Positions 1-9,486 of a DNA stretch of 64,000 nucleotides are shown here, in pieces. The notes under the pieces are model-generated. The model searched no databases, was not told the origin of the DNA, and saw only the letters and a program-made list of their open reading frames with translations. The DNA is taken from contig NZ_JMKI01000005.1 in the NCBI RefSeq assembly GCF_000712295.1, positions 1-64,000 on the forward strand, written 5' to 3'. The position numbers and the translations under genes are program-made. Origin of the DNA: Synergistes jonesii (lineage in GTDB: Bacteria > Synergistota > Synergistia > Synergistales > Synergistaceae). How positions within the stretch are numbered: the first letter of the stretch is position 1; every line of letters starts with the position of its first letter.

Positions 1-864
<864 letters not shown>

Positions 865-1068
865 ATGCTGACGCGCTGCTCGACTGGTCTCCCTCTCCCG
901 GCTTGACCGGGCACAGGGCTCCTTTTCTCTCAGGCCCGCTACCTTAGCGCTACCGCCTCTCGGCTTTCTGCTCTAAGGACGCTTCTACTTTGCTTTCCTT
1001 ATCCCTTTGTCATGGTGCCTGTCGCGCCGCCGGGTTTCGCTAAAAGGCGTCCCGGCCGAGGCGCAACA
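865..1068 (-). other. rRNA operon leader
   Basis: Transcribed spacer between the rRNA promoter and mature 16S. It is GC-rich and full of short inverted repeats. No tRNA or protein gene is visible. Antitermination and RNase III processing signals are expected in such leaders, but I could not assign particular bases to them. Confidence 0.6.
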
Positions 1069-1074
1069 GGTGGA

Positions 1075-1103
1075 AGTATATTACCCTTCCGCCTTTACGT
1101 CAA
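1075..1103 (-). promoter_or_regulatory. Sigma-70 type promoter of the rRNA operon
   Basis: On the minus strand: -35 TTGACG (plus 1098-1103), a spacer of exactly 17 bases, and -10 TATACT (plus 1075-1080). Transcription would start near 1068, about 200 bases before 16S. The match to consensus and the spacing are what is expected of an rRNA promoter. Confidence 0.8.
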
Positions 1104-1286
1104 GGCCTTTTTTTCAGGACACACGGATTAGTGAAGACTGCCTTTCGATGACCTTTCGCCGTAAATCTCAATTTTTTCACATTAAAAATTCTTAAAATAC
1201 AATTTAAAAAGCGCCGCCATGACTCGGCCGCTAATCGAGCGCTGCCGTTTACTGTATAATATGCAGGATGAAGGCGGGGGTTTTTT

Positions 1287-1985
1287 TTGGAATTTATGAG
1301 CTTTATACCACTCTTCGGCACTCTTGCGAATGCGCTGCTGATCGCAGCGGGCTCCACCGCTGGGCTGCTGCTCCGCAAAAATCTGCCTGCCAAAGCCGCC
1401 GAACTGCCAACGCAGGGTATGGCCCTTTTCGTAATAACGCTCGGCGTAGGCATGGCGATAAAGACACAGAATCCTATCGTAGCGGTAGCAAGCATCGCCG
1501 GAGGTTCGCTGATCGGCGAGCTGCTGGGGCTGGAAGCGGCCTTTGAATCGGCGAGCCGGAGGCTTGAGAAAAAATTCGCCTCGGGCGGCGGCTTCTTATC
1601 GGGATTCATAACGGCAAGCCTCGTCTACTGCACGGGGTCGATGGCCGTGCTCGGCTCCTTCGAAGAGGGGCTGGGCGGTTACCCGTCGCTGCTGATCACG
1701 AAGGGACTCATCGACGGCATGATGTCTGTTGCGATGGCCGCGTCGCTCGGCTTCGGCGTGATACTGTCGAGCATTCCGGTATTCATCTATCAGGGGGCGC
1801 TGACGATTGCGGCGGGATGGCTCCAGCCTTTCATGTCAGAAGCGGCGGTGACCGAGATGAGCGCGGCGGGCGGGCTTATGTTGATGGCCATCGGCTTAAA
1901 TCTCCTCGGGCTGATGAAGATACGCGTCATGAATATGCTGCCCGGCTTCGTACTGGCGGTCCTTCTCGTAAAGCTCTTCCCGTAG
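1287..1985 (+). CDS. DUF554 family membrane protein (YqgA/YdfK-like)
   Basis: A 232-residue, strongly hydrophobic protein with about six to seven predicted membrane segments. It matches the DUF554 family in length and in features such as an N-terminal GTLANALLIAAGSTAGLLL segment, a central GGSLIGELLGLE segment and a Gly-rich YCTGSMAVLGSFEEGL stretch. The family's function is unknown; it sits in the cytoplasmic membrane and is usually annotated as a putative transporter. The TTG start at 1287 has a GGGGG run six bases upstream; an ATG nine bases later (1296) is the alternative. A TATAAT box at 1255-1260 may be the -10 element, without a good -35. It stands alone, divergent from the rRNA operon. 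Confidence 0.85.
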   Translation: MEFMSFIPLFGTLANALLIAAGSTAGLLLRKNLPAKAAELPTQGMALFVITLGVGMAIKTQNPIVAVASIAGGSLIGELLGLEAAFESASRRLEKKFASGGGFLSGFITASLVYCTGSMAVLGSFEEGLGGYPSLLITKGLIDGMMSVAMAASLGFGVILSSIPVFIYQGALTIAAGWLQPFMSEAAVTEMSAAGGLMLMAIGLNLLGLMKIRVMNMLPGFVLAVLLVKLFP

Positions 1986-2118
1986 AGACTGTGGAGCAGA
2001 TTTTTTAAAAATATAACGGGAGCCGCCCGGCTGGACGCGACTCATATGACTTAATTTAACTTTGCGCCGCCTACGCGGCGGCTAAAAGAGAGCGGCTCTC
2101 TCAGGACCTGCTCCGTTA

Positions 2119-2127
2119 TGCTACAAT
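2119..2127 (+). promoter_or_regulatory. Extended -10 promoter for the M13 peptidase gene
   Basis: TGCTACAAT matches the extended -10 form (TG, one base, then TACAAT at 2122-2127). No convincing -35 hexamer is present 17 bases upstream. It would give a leader of about 60 bases before the ATG at 2196. Confidence 0.45.
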
Positions 2128-2195
2128 ATCCGCGTTCCGACGCGCTTCCGTGCCGCGGAGTGGACGCCGGAGGCATCGTAGATGGAGGTATGCAA

Positions 2196-4235
2196 ATGAC
2201 GTTATCTTTGACTGGCGCGTTAAAAGGCGCGGCGCTGCTCGTTGCGGCGCTCTTCTGCCTTGCGGAGGGCGGCTTTGCCGAAGCGTCGTGGGTAAATTCC
2301 GACATAACGGCGGCGGGCGAGGCTTCCGACAAGCCCTCGCCGCGCGACGACTTTCACCGCGCGGTGAATTATGAATGGCTTTCGACAGCTAAGTTCAAGA
2401 GCGGCGAATCGCGAGTCAACTCCTTTTCCGAAAGGGACGACGAGGTCGAGGAGCAGATAAAGGGGCTGCTGACGGACGGCTCCCTTAAAGGGCACGAGGC
2501 GGAGCTGACGCAAAAATTCCACCGCATGCTGCTGGACTGGAACGATAGAGACCGCCTGGGCGTAGAGCCGGTGATGCCTTATATCAGACGCATCGAGGCG
2601 ATCAAAAGCATCGAGGATCTAACGGCCTACCTGACGGACGCGAAAGATCCGCATTTCGGCTCGCTGCTCATGGGCGTCGGCACGACGGCCGACAGCCGCG
2701 ACGCGACGAACGAGACGGTCGCGATATGGCCCTCCGGCCTGCTGCTCGCCGACGCTGACGAATACAGGGCCGCCGAGCTCAGCGCCTCCGCAAAGCGCCG
2801 CAAGGCCGCGAACGACGCCTATATAATGAAGCTGCTGCAAAAGGCCGGATACGGCAGGGAGCGCGCCCGTGCGATGAACGACGGGCTCTTCCGCATCGAG
2901 AGGAAGCTCGCAGCCAAGTCCATGGGGCTGAAGGCGCTGCGCATGCCGGCGGCGCGTAGGTCGTGCTACAACGTGCGCACGAAGAAAGAGCTCGCCGCGG
3001 CCTCTAAGAGATTTCCGCTGGCCGCGATCGTCGACTCCGAGGGCTACGGCGAAAGCCGCGAATTCGTGCTGCGCGAACCGGAATGGCTGAAAAATATCAA
3101 CGAGGTCTACGCGCCGGAAAATCTTGAAGACATCAAAAGCCTGCTCGTCGTCAAGACGCTGCTCTCCACGGCCAATCTGCTCGACCGCGAGGCGCGCGGC
3201 TGGGCCGTCGAGCGCGTCAACTCCGTGATGGGCAGCAGCGGCGAGATACCCAACGACCAGTACGCCTATGAAATGGTATCGGCGTATCTTGACGAACCGC
3301 TTGGAAGGGTCTACGCCGAAAAATACGCCGACCCAACGGTCAAGGCGCGGGTCGAGGAGCTCATCTCTAAAGTCACCGACTATTACAGGGAAATGCTCTC
3401 GAAAGAAGAGTGGCTGACGAAAAAGACGCGCGAAAAAGCCATAGCCAAGCTCGACGCGTTGACCGTGCGCGCGGCGTACCCCGAAAAGTGGGAGGACTTC
3501 TCGGAGCTCGATTTCAAAGATAACGCCGCCGGCGGCAACCTCGTCGAAGCGGCCGCTGCGATAGGTAAATTTGAAAGAAAGCGCGACGCCAAGCTCGTGA
3601 ACTCCAAGGTCGACAAGAGCAAATGGATAGCCGTGCCGCAGACGGTCAACGCCTACTACTCGCCGGCGGACAACTCAATCAACATTCCGGCCGGCATACT
3701 GGGCGGCGTCTTCTATCCGCGCGGCGGAGGAGCCGAGGGGCTGCTCGGCGGCATCGGCATGGTGATAGGGCACGAAATAACCCACGCCTTCGACACGAAC
3801 GGCTCGCAGTACGATGAAAACGGTAACCTGTCGAACTGGTGGACGAAAAAAGACAAAAAAGAATTCGACGCGCGCGCTAAGGCGATAAGCGACTACTTCA
3901 GCACGCTCGACGCGGCGCCCGGCGTAAAGACCGACGGCGAGCTCGTGCTCAGCGAAGCGATAGCCGACTTGGGCGGCCTCAGCTGCATGGCTGCGATAGC
4001 GCGCGAAAGCGCAGGCTTCGACTTCGCGAAATTCTTCGAAGCCTACGCGAAGGTATGGCGCAGCCGCGCGACAAAAGAATCCGAGGAGTACAGGATAAAG
4101 GAGGACGTACATCCTCTGCCCTTCCTGCGCACCAACGCGAACGTACAGCAGCTCCAAGAATTCTACGACGCTTTCGGAGTGGAGCCAGGCGACGGCATGT
4201 ACCTCGCACCGGAAAAGAGGATAACGCTCTGGTAA
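2196..4235 (+). CDS. M13 family (neprilysin/PepO-type) zinc metallopeptidase, exported
   Basis: A 679-residue zinc endopeptidase of the neprilysin/PepO family, probably degrading peptides in the periplasm. The start at 2196 is preceded at seven bases by GGAGG (2184-2188); an upstream ATG in the same frame (2118) lies inside the promoter and is unlikely. Residues 1-29 form a signal peptide with a hydrophobic core. The mature N-terminus has the family motif DDFHRAVNYEWL. The zinc site HEITH begins at His526, the third ligand lies in SEAIAD (Glu587, with Asp591), and the substrate-binding motif NAYYSPADNSINIPAGIL comes before it. The protein ends in ITLW, close to the usual aromatic C-terminus. 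Length is normal for the family and all catalytic residues are present. Confidence 0.93.
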   Translation: MTLSLTGALKGAALLVAALFCLAEGGFAEASWVNSDITAAGEASDKPSPRDDFHRAVNYEWLSTAKFKSGESRVNSFSERDDEVEEQIKGLLTDGSLKGHEAELTQKFHRMLLDWNDRDRLGVEPVMPYIRRIEAIKSIEDLTAYLTDAKDPHFGSLLMGVGTTADSRDATNETVAIWPSGLLLADADEYRAAELSASAKRRKAANDAYIMKLLQKAGYGRERARAMNDGLFRIERKLAAKSMGLKALRMPAARRSCYNVRTKKELAAASKRFPLAAIVDSEGYGESREFVLREPEWLKNINEVYAPENLEDIKSLLVVKTLLSTANLLDREARGWAVERVNSVMGSSGEIPNDQYAYEMVSAYLDEPLGRVYAEKYADPTVKARVEELISKVTDYYREMLSKEEWLTKKTREKAIAKLDALTVRAAYPEKWEDFSELDFKDNAAGGNLVEAAAAIGKFERKRDAKLVNSKVDKSKWIAVPQTVNAYYSPADNSINIPAGILGGVFYPRGGGAEGLLGGIGMVIGHEITHAFDTNGSQYDENGNLSNWWTKKDKKEFDARAKAISDYFSTLDAAPGVKTDGELVLSEAIADLGGLSCMAAIARESAGFDFAKFFEAYAKVWRSRATKESEEYRIKEDVHPLPFLRTNANVQQLQEFYDAFGVEPGDGMYLAPEKRITLW

Positions 4236-4254
4236 TGAAGAGAATCTTTTTACA

Positions 4255-4285
4255 AAAAGCAGGAGCCCTCCGGGCCCCTGCTTTT
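4255..4285. terminator. Bidirectional terminator between the M13 peptidase and porin genes
   Basis: A 14-bp stem (AAAAGCAGGAGCCC with GGGCCCCTGCTTTT, one mismatch) and a 3-base loop. A-rich and T-rich flanks on both sides allow use by both convergent genes. Confidence 0.85.
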
Positions 4286-4311
4286 GTGTTATCGAGCGTT
4301 CAGTTAGAAGT

Positions 4312-5874
4312 TTAGAAGTTGACGGAGGTGCTGAAGCGGACGACGTGGTCTTTCCCGACTTCGCCGCCCTGGTTGCCGGTGATGCTGTCGCCGTGGTCGA
4401 CCTGGTCATAGGCGAGTTCGAAGTAGATGGCCGGCGTGTACTGATAGCCGATGCCGACGCCCCACTCGGTCGCGTCGTCAAGGTTGACGGTATCGTAGTC
4501 GACCGTAGCGAAGCGCGCGAAGGAGCTCCACTTGTCGTTCCACTGCTGCTCGGCCTTGACGAACCAGTACTTCGACGTGCCGAAAGGATCCGCCACGCCC
4601 ATGTTCAAGCCTACGAAGTCGTAGGCGCCGCCTCCGATGGCGTAGCGGTCGGTGTATCCGAAGAAGGTGTTGTCCTGCTGCGAATATTCGATCCACAGGC
4701 TGGTGAACTTGAGGAGGTCCTGGTCGATGCTCAGGATGGCCTTCCAGGCGTTCGGGCTGTCTTCGACCGCGAAGGCGGGAAGCCCCTGCGGCGTTACGAC
4801 GTCGTCGCCGTAATTCTGCCAGTAGTAGATTCCTTTAAGCTCGACGGCGGGGGTGAACTTGTAGCCCATGTAAGCGGCGTATGTGGCCGTGGCAAGGTCG
4901 AGGGTGTCGATCCCGGTCGAGTCGTCGTCAAACCAGTAGCCGGTGCCGCCGAGGAAGAACTTCTCGTTCGGGGTCCAGTTCAGGTCGAGGATATAGGCCA
5001 TGAAGGCGCTGTCTAAGTCGAGGCCCCACGCATCAGCGGTGGCGTCGTATAGGCCATAGTTGTCGTTGCGACCGACGATCGCAGTGGCCCTAAAGGCGTT
5101 CCACTGTTTGCTGAGCTGGAAACCGTCGATGCGGAAGTCGCCGAATATGGCGTCGTTGTCAGTGTAGAGCCCATTCTCGTCTTCAAAGTCGACGGTGAAG
5201 CGGCCGACGCGGAGTCCGATGTCGTAGGGCAGCTTCGTATCGACGAACAGCTGCGCCCAGCTCATGTTTTGAAGGTCGCCGCGACCGCCGCGGCCGGCGG
5301 GAGCGCCCGAGCCGTCAGCACCGGTACGGTATTCGGCGTAGAAGTAGGTGTCTTCGTTGATCTGCTTGGTCAGATAGAGGCGGAACTGCTCCTTCTCAAA
5401 GTCGTTCTTCCTGCCGTTCTCGGTGAAGAGATAGTTGCCGCTGTCGGTGTCGCCCGAGAATTTCGCCTCGAAGAGGAAGGTGCCGCGGATCTTCCATCCG
5501 CCGACGCCGTCTTCCAGCACCGCGACCCTCTTGTCGAGCTGATCGACTTTGACGCCGAGAGCGTCAAGCTCGTCCTTGAACTCCATGACGAGCTTCTTGA
5601 GAAGCTCGAGGTCCTGCTTGCTCGCCTTGTCGGCGTCCACCGCGACGAGCGCGCGCGCCACTATCGACGCCATTTCGTAGCGGGTGGCGGGCTGTGCGCC
5701 CTTGAACGAGCCGTCTGGATAGCCCGATACTATGCCGCGCGACGCAAGAAGCCCCACCGCGTCATAGGCCCAGTGCCCCTGCGGCACGTCCATGAACGGA
5801 TTCGACGCCGCCATCGCGGGAGCTGCGGCCGCAGCGAGCGCAAGCGCCGCTATAACTGCAAGAAATTTCTTCAT
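4312..5874 (-). CDS. S-layer homology domain porin (OmpM-like outer-membrane protein)
   Basis: A 520-residue outer-membrane protein. It has a clear signal peptide (residues 1-22, ending AMA), then one SLH domain (about 25-80, with FMDVPQGHWAYDAVGLL, GYPDGSF and TRYEMA), then a coiled-coil segment (about 85-120). The rest is a long beta-rich domain with alternating aromatic and charged residues, ending in Phe as outer-membrane barrels do. This layout is known from diderm relatives of Firmicutes and from Synergistota, where the SLH domain ties the outer membrane to peptidoglycan or its polymers. An AAGGAG ribosome site lies upstream. A strong promoter at 6235-6263 would give a leader of about 350 bases. 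It is monocistronic. Confidence 0.9.
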   Translation of the reverse strand: MKKFLAVIAALALAAAAAPAMAASNPFMDVPQGHWAYDAVGLLASRGIVSGYPDGSFKGAQPATRYEMASIVARALVAVDADKASKQDLELLKKLVMEFKDELDALGVKVDQLDKRVAVLEDGVGGWKIRGTFLFEAKFSGDTDSGNYLFTENGRKNDFEKEQFRLYLTKQINEDTYFYAEYRTGADGSGAPAGRGGRGDLQNMSWAQLFVDTKLPYDIGLRVGRFTVDFEDENGLYTDNDAIFGDFRIDGFQLSKQWNAFRATAIVGRNDNYGLYDATADAWGLDLDSAFMAYILDLNWTPNEKFFLGGTGYWFDDDSTGIDTLDLATATYAAYMGYKFTPAVELKGIYYWQNYGDDVVTPQGLPAFAVEDSPNAWKAILSIDQDLLKFTSLWIEYSQQDNTFFGYTDRYAIGGGAYDFVGLNMGVADPFGTSKYWFVKAEQQWNDKWSSFARFATVDYDTVNLDDATEWGVGIGYQYTPAIYFELAYDQVDHGDSITGNQGGEVGKDHVVRFSTSVNF

Positions 5875-6234
5875 AGATATCCAACTCCTTCTGCTTTTTG
5901 TTTATCTATCCCGCGAAAGGACCCGCTTCGCATTCGGCGCTGACCCGCCAAGTGACCGAAGTTGCCTCGGCGCTTCCCGCCGCTTCTCCAAGCGTCCTCT
6001 CGCCTTAAAATCCTCCCGGGCCGCGTCGATTCGTTTCGCTTCCTCCTCTCTGCCGCGGTCGGGCGGAAGTCCAAGCATATATACACGTGCTGCTGAAATC
6101 ATCATTGCTTCCCACTGGCGCGTGACGCCGCATCGCGCAAAAATAATGCAACACATCGCGCATACATAATACATAAATGCATGCCGGCACACCGAACCCT
6201 ATAAATTTTTTACTCTCCCGCACACTGTAGGGAT
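5875..6234 (-). other. Long leader of the porin gene; doubtful small ORF
   Basis: About 350 bases between the porin promoter and its start codon. The region is GC-rich and can fold locally (GGCGGGAAGCGCC near 5970). An open frame on the minus strand from an ATGATG near 6105 down to 5902 would encode about 67 charged residues, but it has only a weak ribosome site and matches nothing I recognise. I regard it as untranslated leader unless shown otherwise. Confidence 0.4.
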
Positions 6235-6263
6235 ATGTTAGCATTGCCTAACTTAATTGTCAA
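6235..6263 (-). promoter_or_regulatory. Sigma-70 type promoter for the SLH porin
   Basis: On the minus strand, -35 TTGACA (plus 6258-6263), a 17-base spacer, and -10 TAACAT (plus 6235-6240). The -35 is perfect consensus, in keeping with an abundant envelope protein. Confidence 0.75.
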
Positions 6264-7097
6264 TCGTTTTTCATAAAGCTTTAAACTTTAAACTGCAAAA
6301 AGCGCATCTAAAACCCCAGGTAAAAAAAGAGCGCCGAGCAGGTACCATTTGTAAAAACAGCGCTAAGCTTTAGTCAGCAGAACACAAGTCATCACCTGAG
6401 AGTTGAGAGCAGATCATCTCATACCGACTACCCAAAATCAGGGTCGAGACGAAAAAGATGCGGGACGCCGTCCCCTTCGTCGGCCTTCATCCCGATACTG
6501 ATTCCCCCGGGTCATCAATAGCTCCATAGGAGTCAGAAAGAAGAAGGGCTGTAAGGACTCCGACCATCTCCTGTATCCTGTAAGAGCGGCCATGCGTTCT
6601 GGCGGAACGTGTCGGCGCTGCCGCTGTCGTCGCGCACCTCGACCAAGCGGCTGCGGCCTGTAGAGATGAGTAACTGCCGCCCAAAGACGCTGCGCTTTTT
6701 GTTCTGCACGACCGTGGAGCGGCTCGGCGGCTCGTGCCCATGCGCGGCGGATTTATCTGCGCGTGAAGGGAGGATTTGGAGGGAGGCGGCTTTTAGGCGC
6801 ATACGGGAAACTGGAGCAGTTGAGTTTTTCTCTGGAGTGGGACAGTAATTGCCTCGATCATAAATAGAGGAGAGTGTAAACGACAAGTCCGCATAGACGC
6901 GGAGCGCTTTCTTTTCGACGGCGGCGGCGATGTAAAGAAGCTGTTTTTTGTTTCGCATCCCACCTTGCCATCGAACCTGACTTTCTTCTTTTCTCTCAAG
7001 GGGATCGATAAGAAAGCCGGCTAAAAATAACGCGGCGCCTCGGCGGGCCGCTTATTTGAAATCCGCCGGGCTTCACCGAAGTATCCCGTTTTGAATT
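6264..7097. other. Gene-poor region with hairpins and possible gene relics
   Basis: No gene can be supported here. Bases 6420-6520 hold nested inverted repeats: GGGACGCCGTCCC within a GACGAA/TTCGTC pair, and a neighbouring CCGAC/GTCGG pair. On the minus strand a run of seven Ts lies at 6322-6328, after AGCGC/GCGCT repeats, which resembles the end of a short transcript. From 6533 to 6958 a 141-codon minus-strand frame and short plus-strand frames look weakly coding in patches but have no good start and match nothing I know, as expected of a decayed gene. Confidence 0.4.
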
Positions 7098-8366
7098 TTA
7101 ATCTCCGGCCGCCTTTGAGATCAGCCTCTCAAGATAGCGCGACTTGAGCTGAGCCTGCGCGAAGGAGCGCTGCACGCCCGGCAGCTTCAGTATCGCGCCC
7201 AAGACGCCTCCGAGCAGCCTGTGGCTGTAGAGGACCCTGTTGTCGAAGATAAGCTCCTGCAACTTGCCGCGCTCAGTCGCCATCGCGACGACCCTGTGAG
7301 TCGTGTCGAGCGGCGTGATCATCCGCTTCGGGCGCGGCAGCAGACGCAGGGCCTTCTTCGGGCAGCGCCTCACGCAGACGCCGCAGCCGATGCAGCGCTC
7401 GGGCACGACGCGCGCTTTCTTTTTGCCGTTCTCTTCCGTCATCTCTATCGCGCTTACCGGACATATCTTTTGGCACTTGCCGCAGCCGATGCAGGTTGCG
7501 CTATCTATCTCGGAGATGAAGTTAGAGCAGATCGTCTGCGCAACGCCGAAGCGCTTTATCGCGAGCAGCGCCTCGCAGCAGCAGGAGCAGCAGTTGCAGA
7601 TGAAGTTAACGCGGCGGCGCACGTTTTCGCCGAACTGCACGAGGTCGTGCTCGTAGGCCTGGGCGAGCAGTTCGCGGCATTCGGAGGCCTCCACGCTGCG
7701 CGCATGCCCGTACTTTATCAGGGTCGCCGCCGTGCTGTTGAAAGTCATGCAGATGTCCATCGGGGCGTCGCAGGCTGCGCCCATGTGCTGCGCTTTGTGG
7801 CGGCAGTAACACATGCTCACGCCGATGTGCGAAGCCGTCTCTATGACGTTCGTCGCGCGCTCGTAGTCGAGGACGTGCAGCGCGTATTCGTCGGGAATCT
7901 GCGGCTCCTGCGGGAATATCCTCCCCATCTGTATATCGCCGCCGCACACGAGGTCGCGCATGAAGTCCTCCTCGACCGTTATGTACTGGTAGAAGAGCTC
8001 GGAGAGCGTCTTCTGGTCTATGTCGCGGCGGACGCGCATCAGCGAGAATTCGAAGAAGCCGGCCATAGGCGGCGGCACGGCGTAGAGCTGCCCGCCCTCC
8101 TGCTCTATGTCGACGAGCAGCGCGCGCGACGCGAGCTCGTCGAGATTTTTCTGCGCCTCGGCCTCGCCTGTCCCCCATATCTCCGCGGCGCTGCGGACGC
8201 CGAAGGGCTTTATCGGAAGCTGGGCCATCAGCCCCGCCTCCTTTTCCGTCATCAGATTTTTCAGTATATCGTAGAGCAGCTTCGACTCCGGCGCTCCCTG
8301 CGGGAAACGGTTGAGTCTCTCGACGAGGCGCGAATACGGAGAGCCGTGCATGTGATTGTGTGCCAT
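7098..8366 (-). CDS. 4Fe-4S dicluster ferredoxin-type protein with extra Cys-rich motif
   Basis: A 422-residue cytoplasmic iron-sulfur protein. The N-terminal 100 residues are helical and resemble a winged-helix segment. The middle has Cys residues in MCYCRHKA and a very dense motif, CNCCSCCC (Cys257 to Cys264). Two classic [4Fe-4S] motifs follow: CIGCGKCQKICP (from Cys292) and CIGCGVCVRRCP (from Cys325). Proteins of this build occur in strict anaerobes and are annotated only as 4Fe-4S binding proteins; an electron-transfer role is likely but the partner is unknown. The ATG at 8366 is preceded by a GGAGG-like site. It is divergent from folD, with no other gene in its unit. Confidence 0.85.
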   Translation of the reverse strand: MAHNHMHGSPYSRLVERLNRFPQGAPESKLLYDILKNLMTEKEAGLMAQLPIKPFGVRSAAEIWGTGEAEAQKNLDELASRALLVDIEQEGGQLYAVPPPMAGFFEFSLMRVRRDIDQKTLSELFYQYITVEEDFMRDLVCGGDIQMGRIFPQEPQIPDEYALHVLDYERATNVIETASHIGVSMCYCRHKAQHMGAACDAPMDICMTFNSTAATLIKYGHARSVEASECRELLAQAYEHDLVQFGENVRRRVNFICNCCSCCCEALLAIKRFGVAQTICSNFISEIDSATCIGCGKCQKICPVSAIEMTEENGKKKARVVPERCIGCGVCVRRCPKKALRLLPRPKRMITPLDTTHRVVAMATERGKLQELIFDNRVLYSHRLLGGVLGAILKLPGVQRSFAQAQLKSRYLERLISKAAGD

Positions 8367-8483
8367 AAAATTTCCTCCGCTGCGGATGTATCCTCATGCA
8401 ATTATACAATCTGTCCTGCGCGGCCGCCAGTGTGATACAATAGCGAAGCGTCGACTTTTATCCTGACGAAAAGATGTGAGGTC

Positions 8484-9344
8484 ATGACGAGGATTTTAAA
8501 GGGAAAACCCGTGATAGATTCGCTGAATACGCATCTCAAGAGCGAGAGCGAAGGGCTGCGCTCCCGCGGCCTTGTGCCGGTCCTCGCAATAGTGCGCGTG
8601 GGAGAGAACGCCGACGACGTCACTTACGAAAGAAGCGCCGAAAAATGCTGCGCCGCCGCCGGCGTCGAGGTAAAAAAATATCTTTTCGCCGCCGACGTCC
8701 GCGAAGAGGAGATATTGTCCGCGGTACGCGCTATAAGCGTCGATAAAAATATCCACGGCGCGCTGATACTGCGCCCCCTGCCGCCGCACATCGACGACCG
8801 GGCGCTCTGCCGCGCTCTTGCGCCGGAGAAGGACGTCGACGGCATAACGGAGTATTCGATGGCCGGCGTCTATTCCGACAAGCGCGTCGGCTTCTCGCCC
8901 TGCACCGCCGAAGCGTGCATCGACATGCTGAAGCATTATAATATTGAAATAGCCGGTAGGCGCGCTGTAGTCGTGGGACGAAGCTTCGTCGTCGGCAAGC
9001 CGGCCGCGATGATGCTCCTGCGCGAGAACGCGACGGTGACGATATGCCACACTAAGACGAAGGAGCTCGCCGCGCTCTGCCGCGAGGCGGAGATACTCGT
9101 CGTCGCGACCGGGCACGCGAAGCTGATAACGGAGGGCTTCTTTTCTCCGAGGCAGACGATAATCGACGTCGGCATCAACGTCGACGAAGAGGGAAAGCTC
9201 TGCGGCGACGTCGACAGGGAAAAGGCCGAAGGCATAGTAAGCGCGATAGCGCCGGTGCCGGGCGGCATAGGGCGCGTTACTACCGCGGTGCTCGCGAAAC
9301 ACGTAATCGAGGCCTGCAAGAGGAGCGCCTTAAAAGAAACGTGA
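8484..9344 (+). CDS. folD: FolD: methylene-THF dehydrogenase / methenyl-THF cyclohydrolase, variant active site
   Basis: A 286-residue enzyme of the NADP-dependent FolD family, which interconverts 5,10-methylene-, methenyl- and 10-formyl-tetrahydrofolate. Family motifs are present: [14 protein letters not shown], the Rossmann [15 protein letters not shown] and [14 protein letters not shown]. In the catalytic helix the usual Tyr-x3-Lys is replaced by Y48-E-R-S-A-E-K54, so the position of the essential lysine holds Ala52 and Lys54 sits two residues later. The conserved Gln of QLPLP is Arg97 (RPLPPH). I recall similar sequences in some anaerobes, so this may be a recognised subgroup and not decay. 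Gene start ATG at 8484 follows GAGGTC. Confidence 0.88.
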   Translation: MTRILKGKPVIDSLNTHLKSESEGLRSRGLVPVLAIVRVGENADDVTYERSAEKCCAAAGVEVKKYLFAADVREEEILSAVRAISVDKNIHGALILRPLPPHIDDRALCRALAPEKDVDGITEYSMAGVYSDKRVGFSPCTAEACIDMLKHYNIEIAGRRAVVVGRSFVVGKPAAMMLLRENATVTICHTKTKELAALCREAEILVVATGHAKLITEGFFSPRQTIIDVGINVDEEGKLCGDVDREKAEGIVSAIAPVPGGIGRVTTAVLAKHVIEACKRSALKET

Positions 9345-9374
9345 TTAAAAATCCTATCTGCATAATTTTACACG

Positions 9375-9404
9375 AAGGCCCGGGCTTTTGCGAGCCCGGG
9401 CCTT
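9375..9404. terminator. Terminator between folD and rplA
   Basis: Perfect 12-bp stem AAGGCCCGGGCT/AGCCCGGGCCTT with a 6-base loop, between two convergent genes. Flanking T and A stretches are short, so it probably serves both directions. Confidence 0.8.
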
Positions 9405-9486
9405 GCTTTATCTGGAGCTTTTTAGAGGCGCCGATATCGGCTTGGCGCGGCGGCCCCGTAAATTTTAAAGCGTGCGCGGCGAAATT

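Noticed and set aside
6360-6530. Glycine riboswitch on the minus strand
   Set aside because: Some short motifs agree, but the distance between the two conserved blocks is about twice the normal and the following gene has its own promoter. Kept only as a possible structured RNA.
7221-8435. A 404-codon plus-strand frame opposite the 4Fe-4S gene
   Set aside because: Antisense shadow with His/Arg/Ala-rich translation typical of reversed GC-rich genes.
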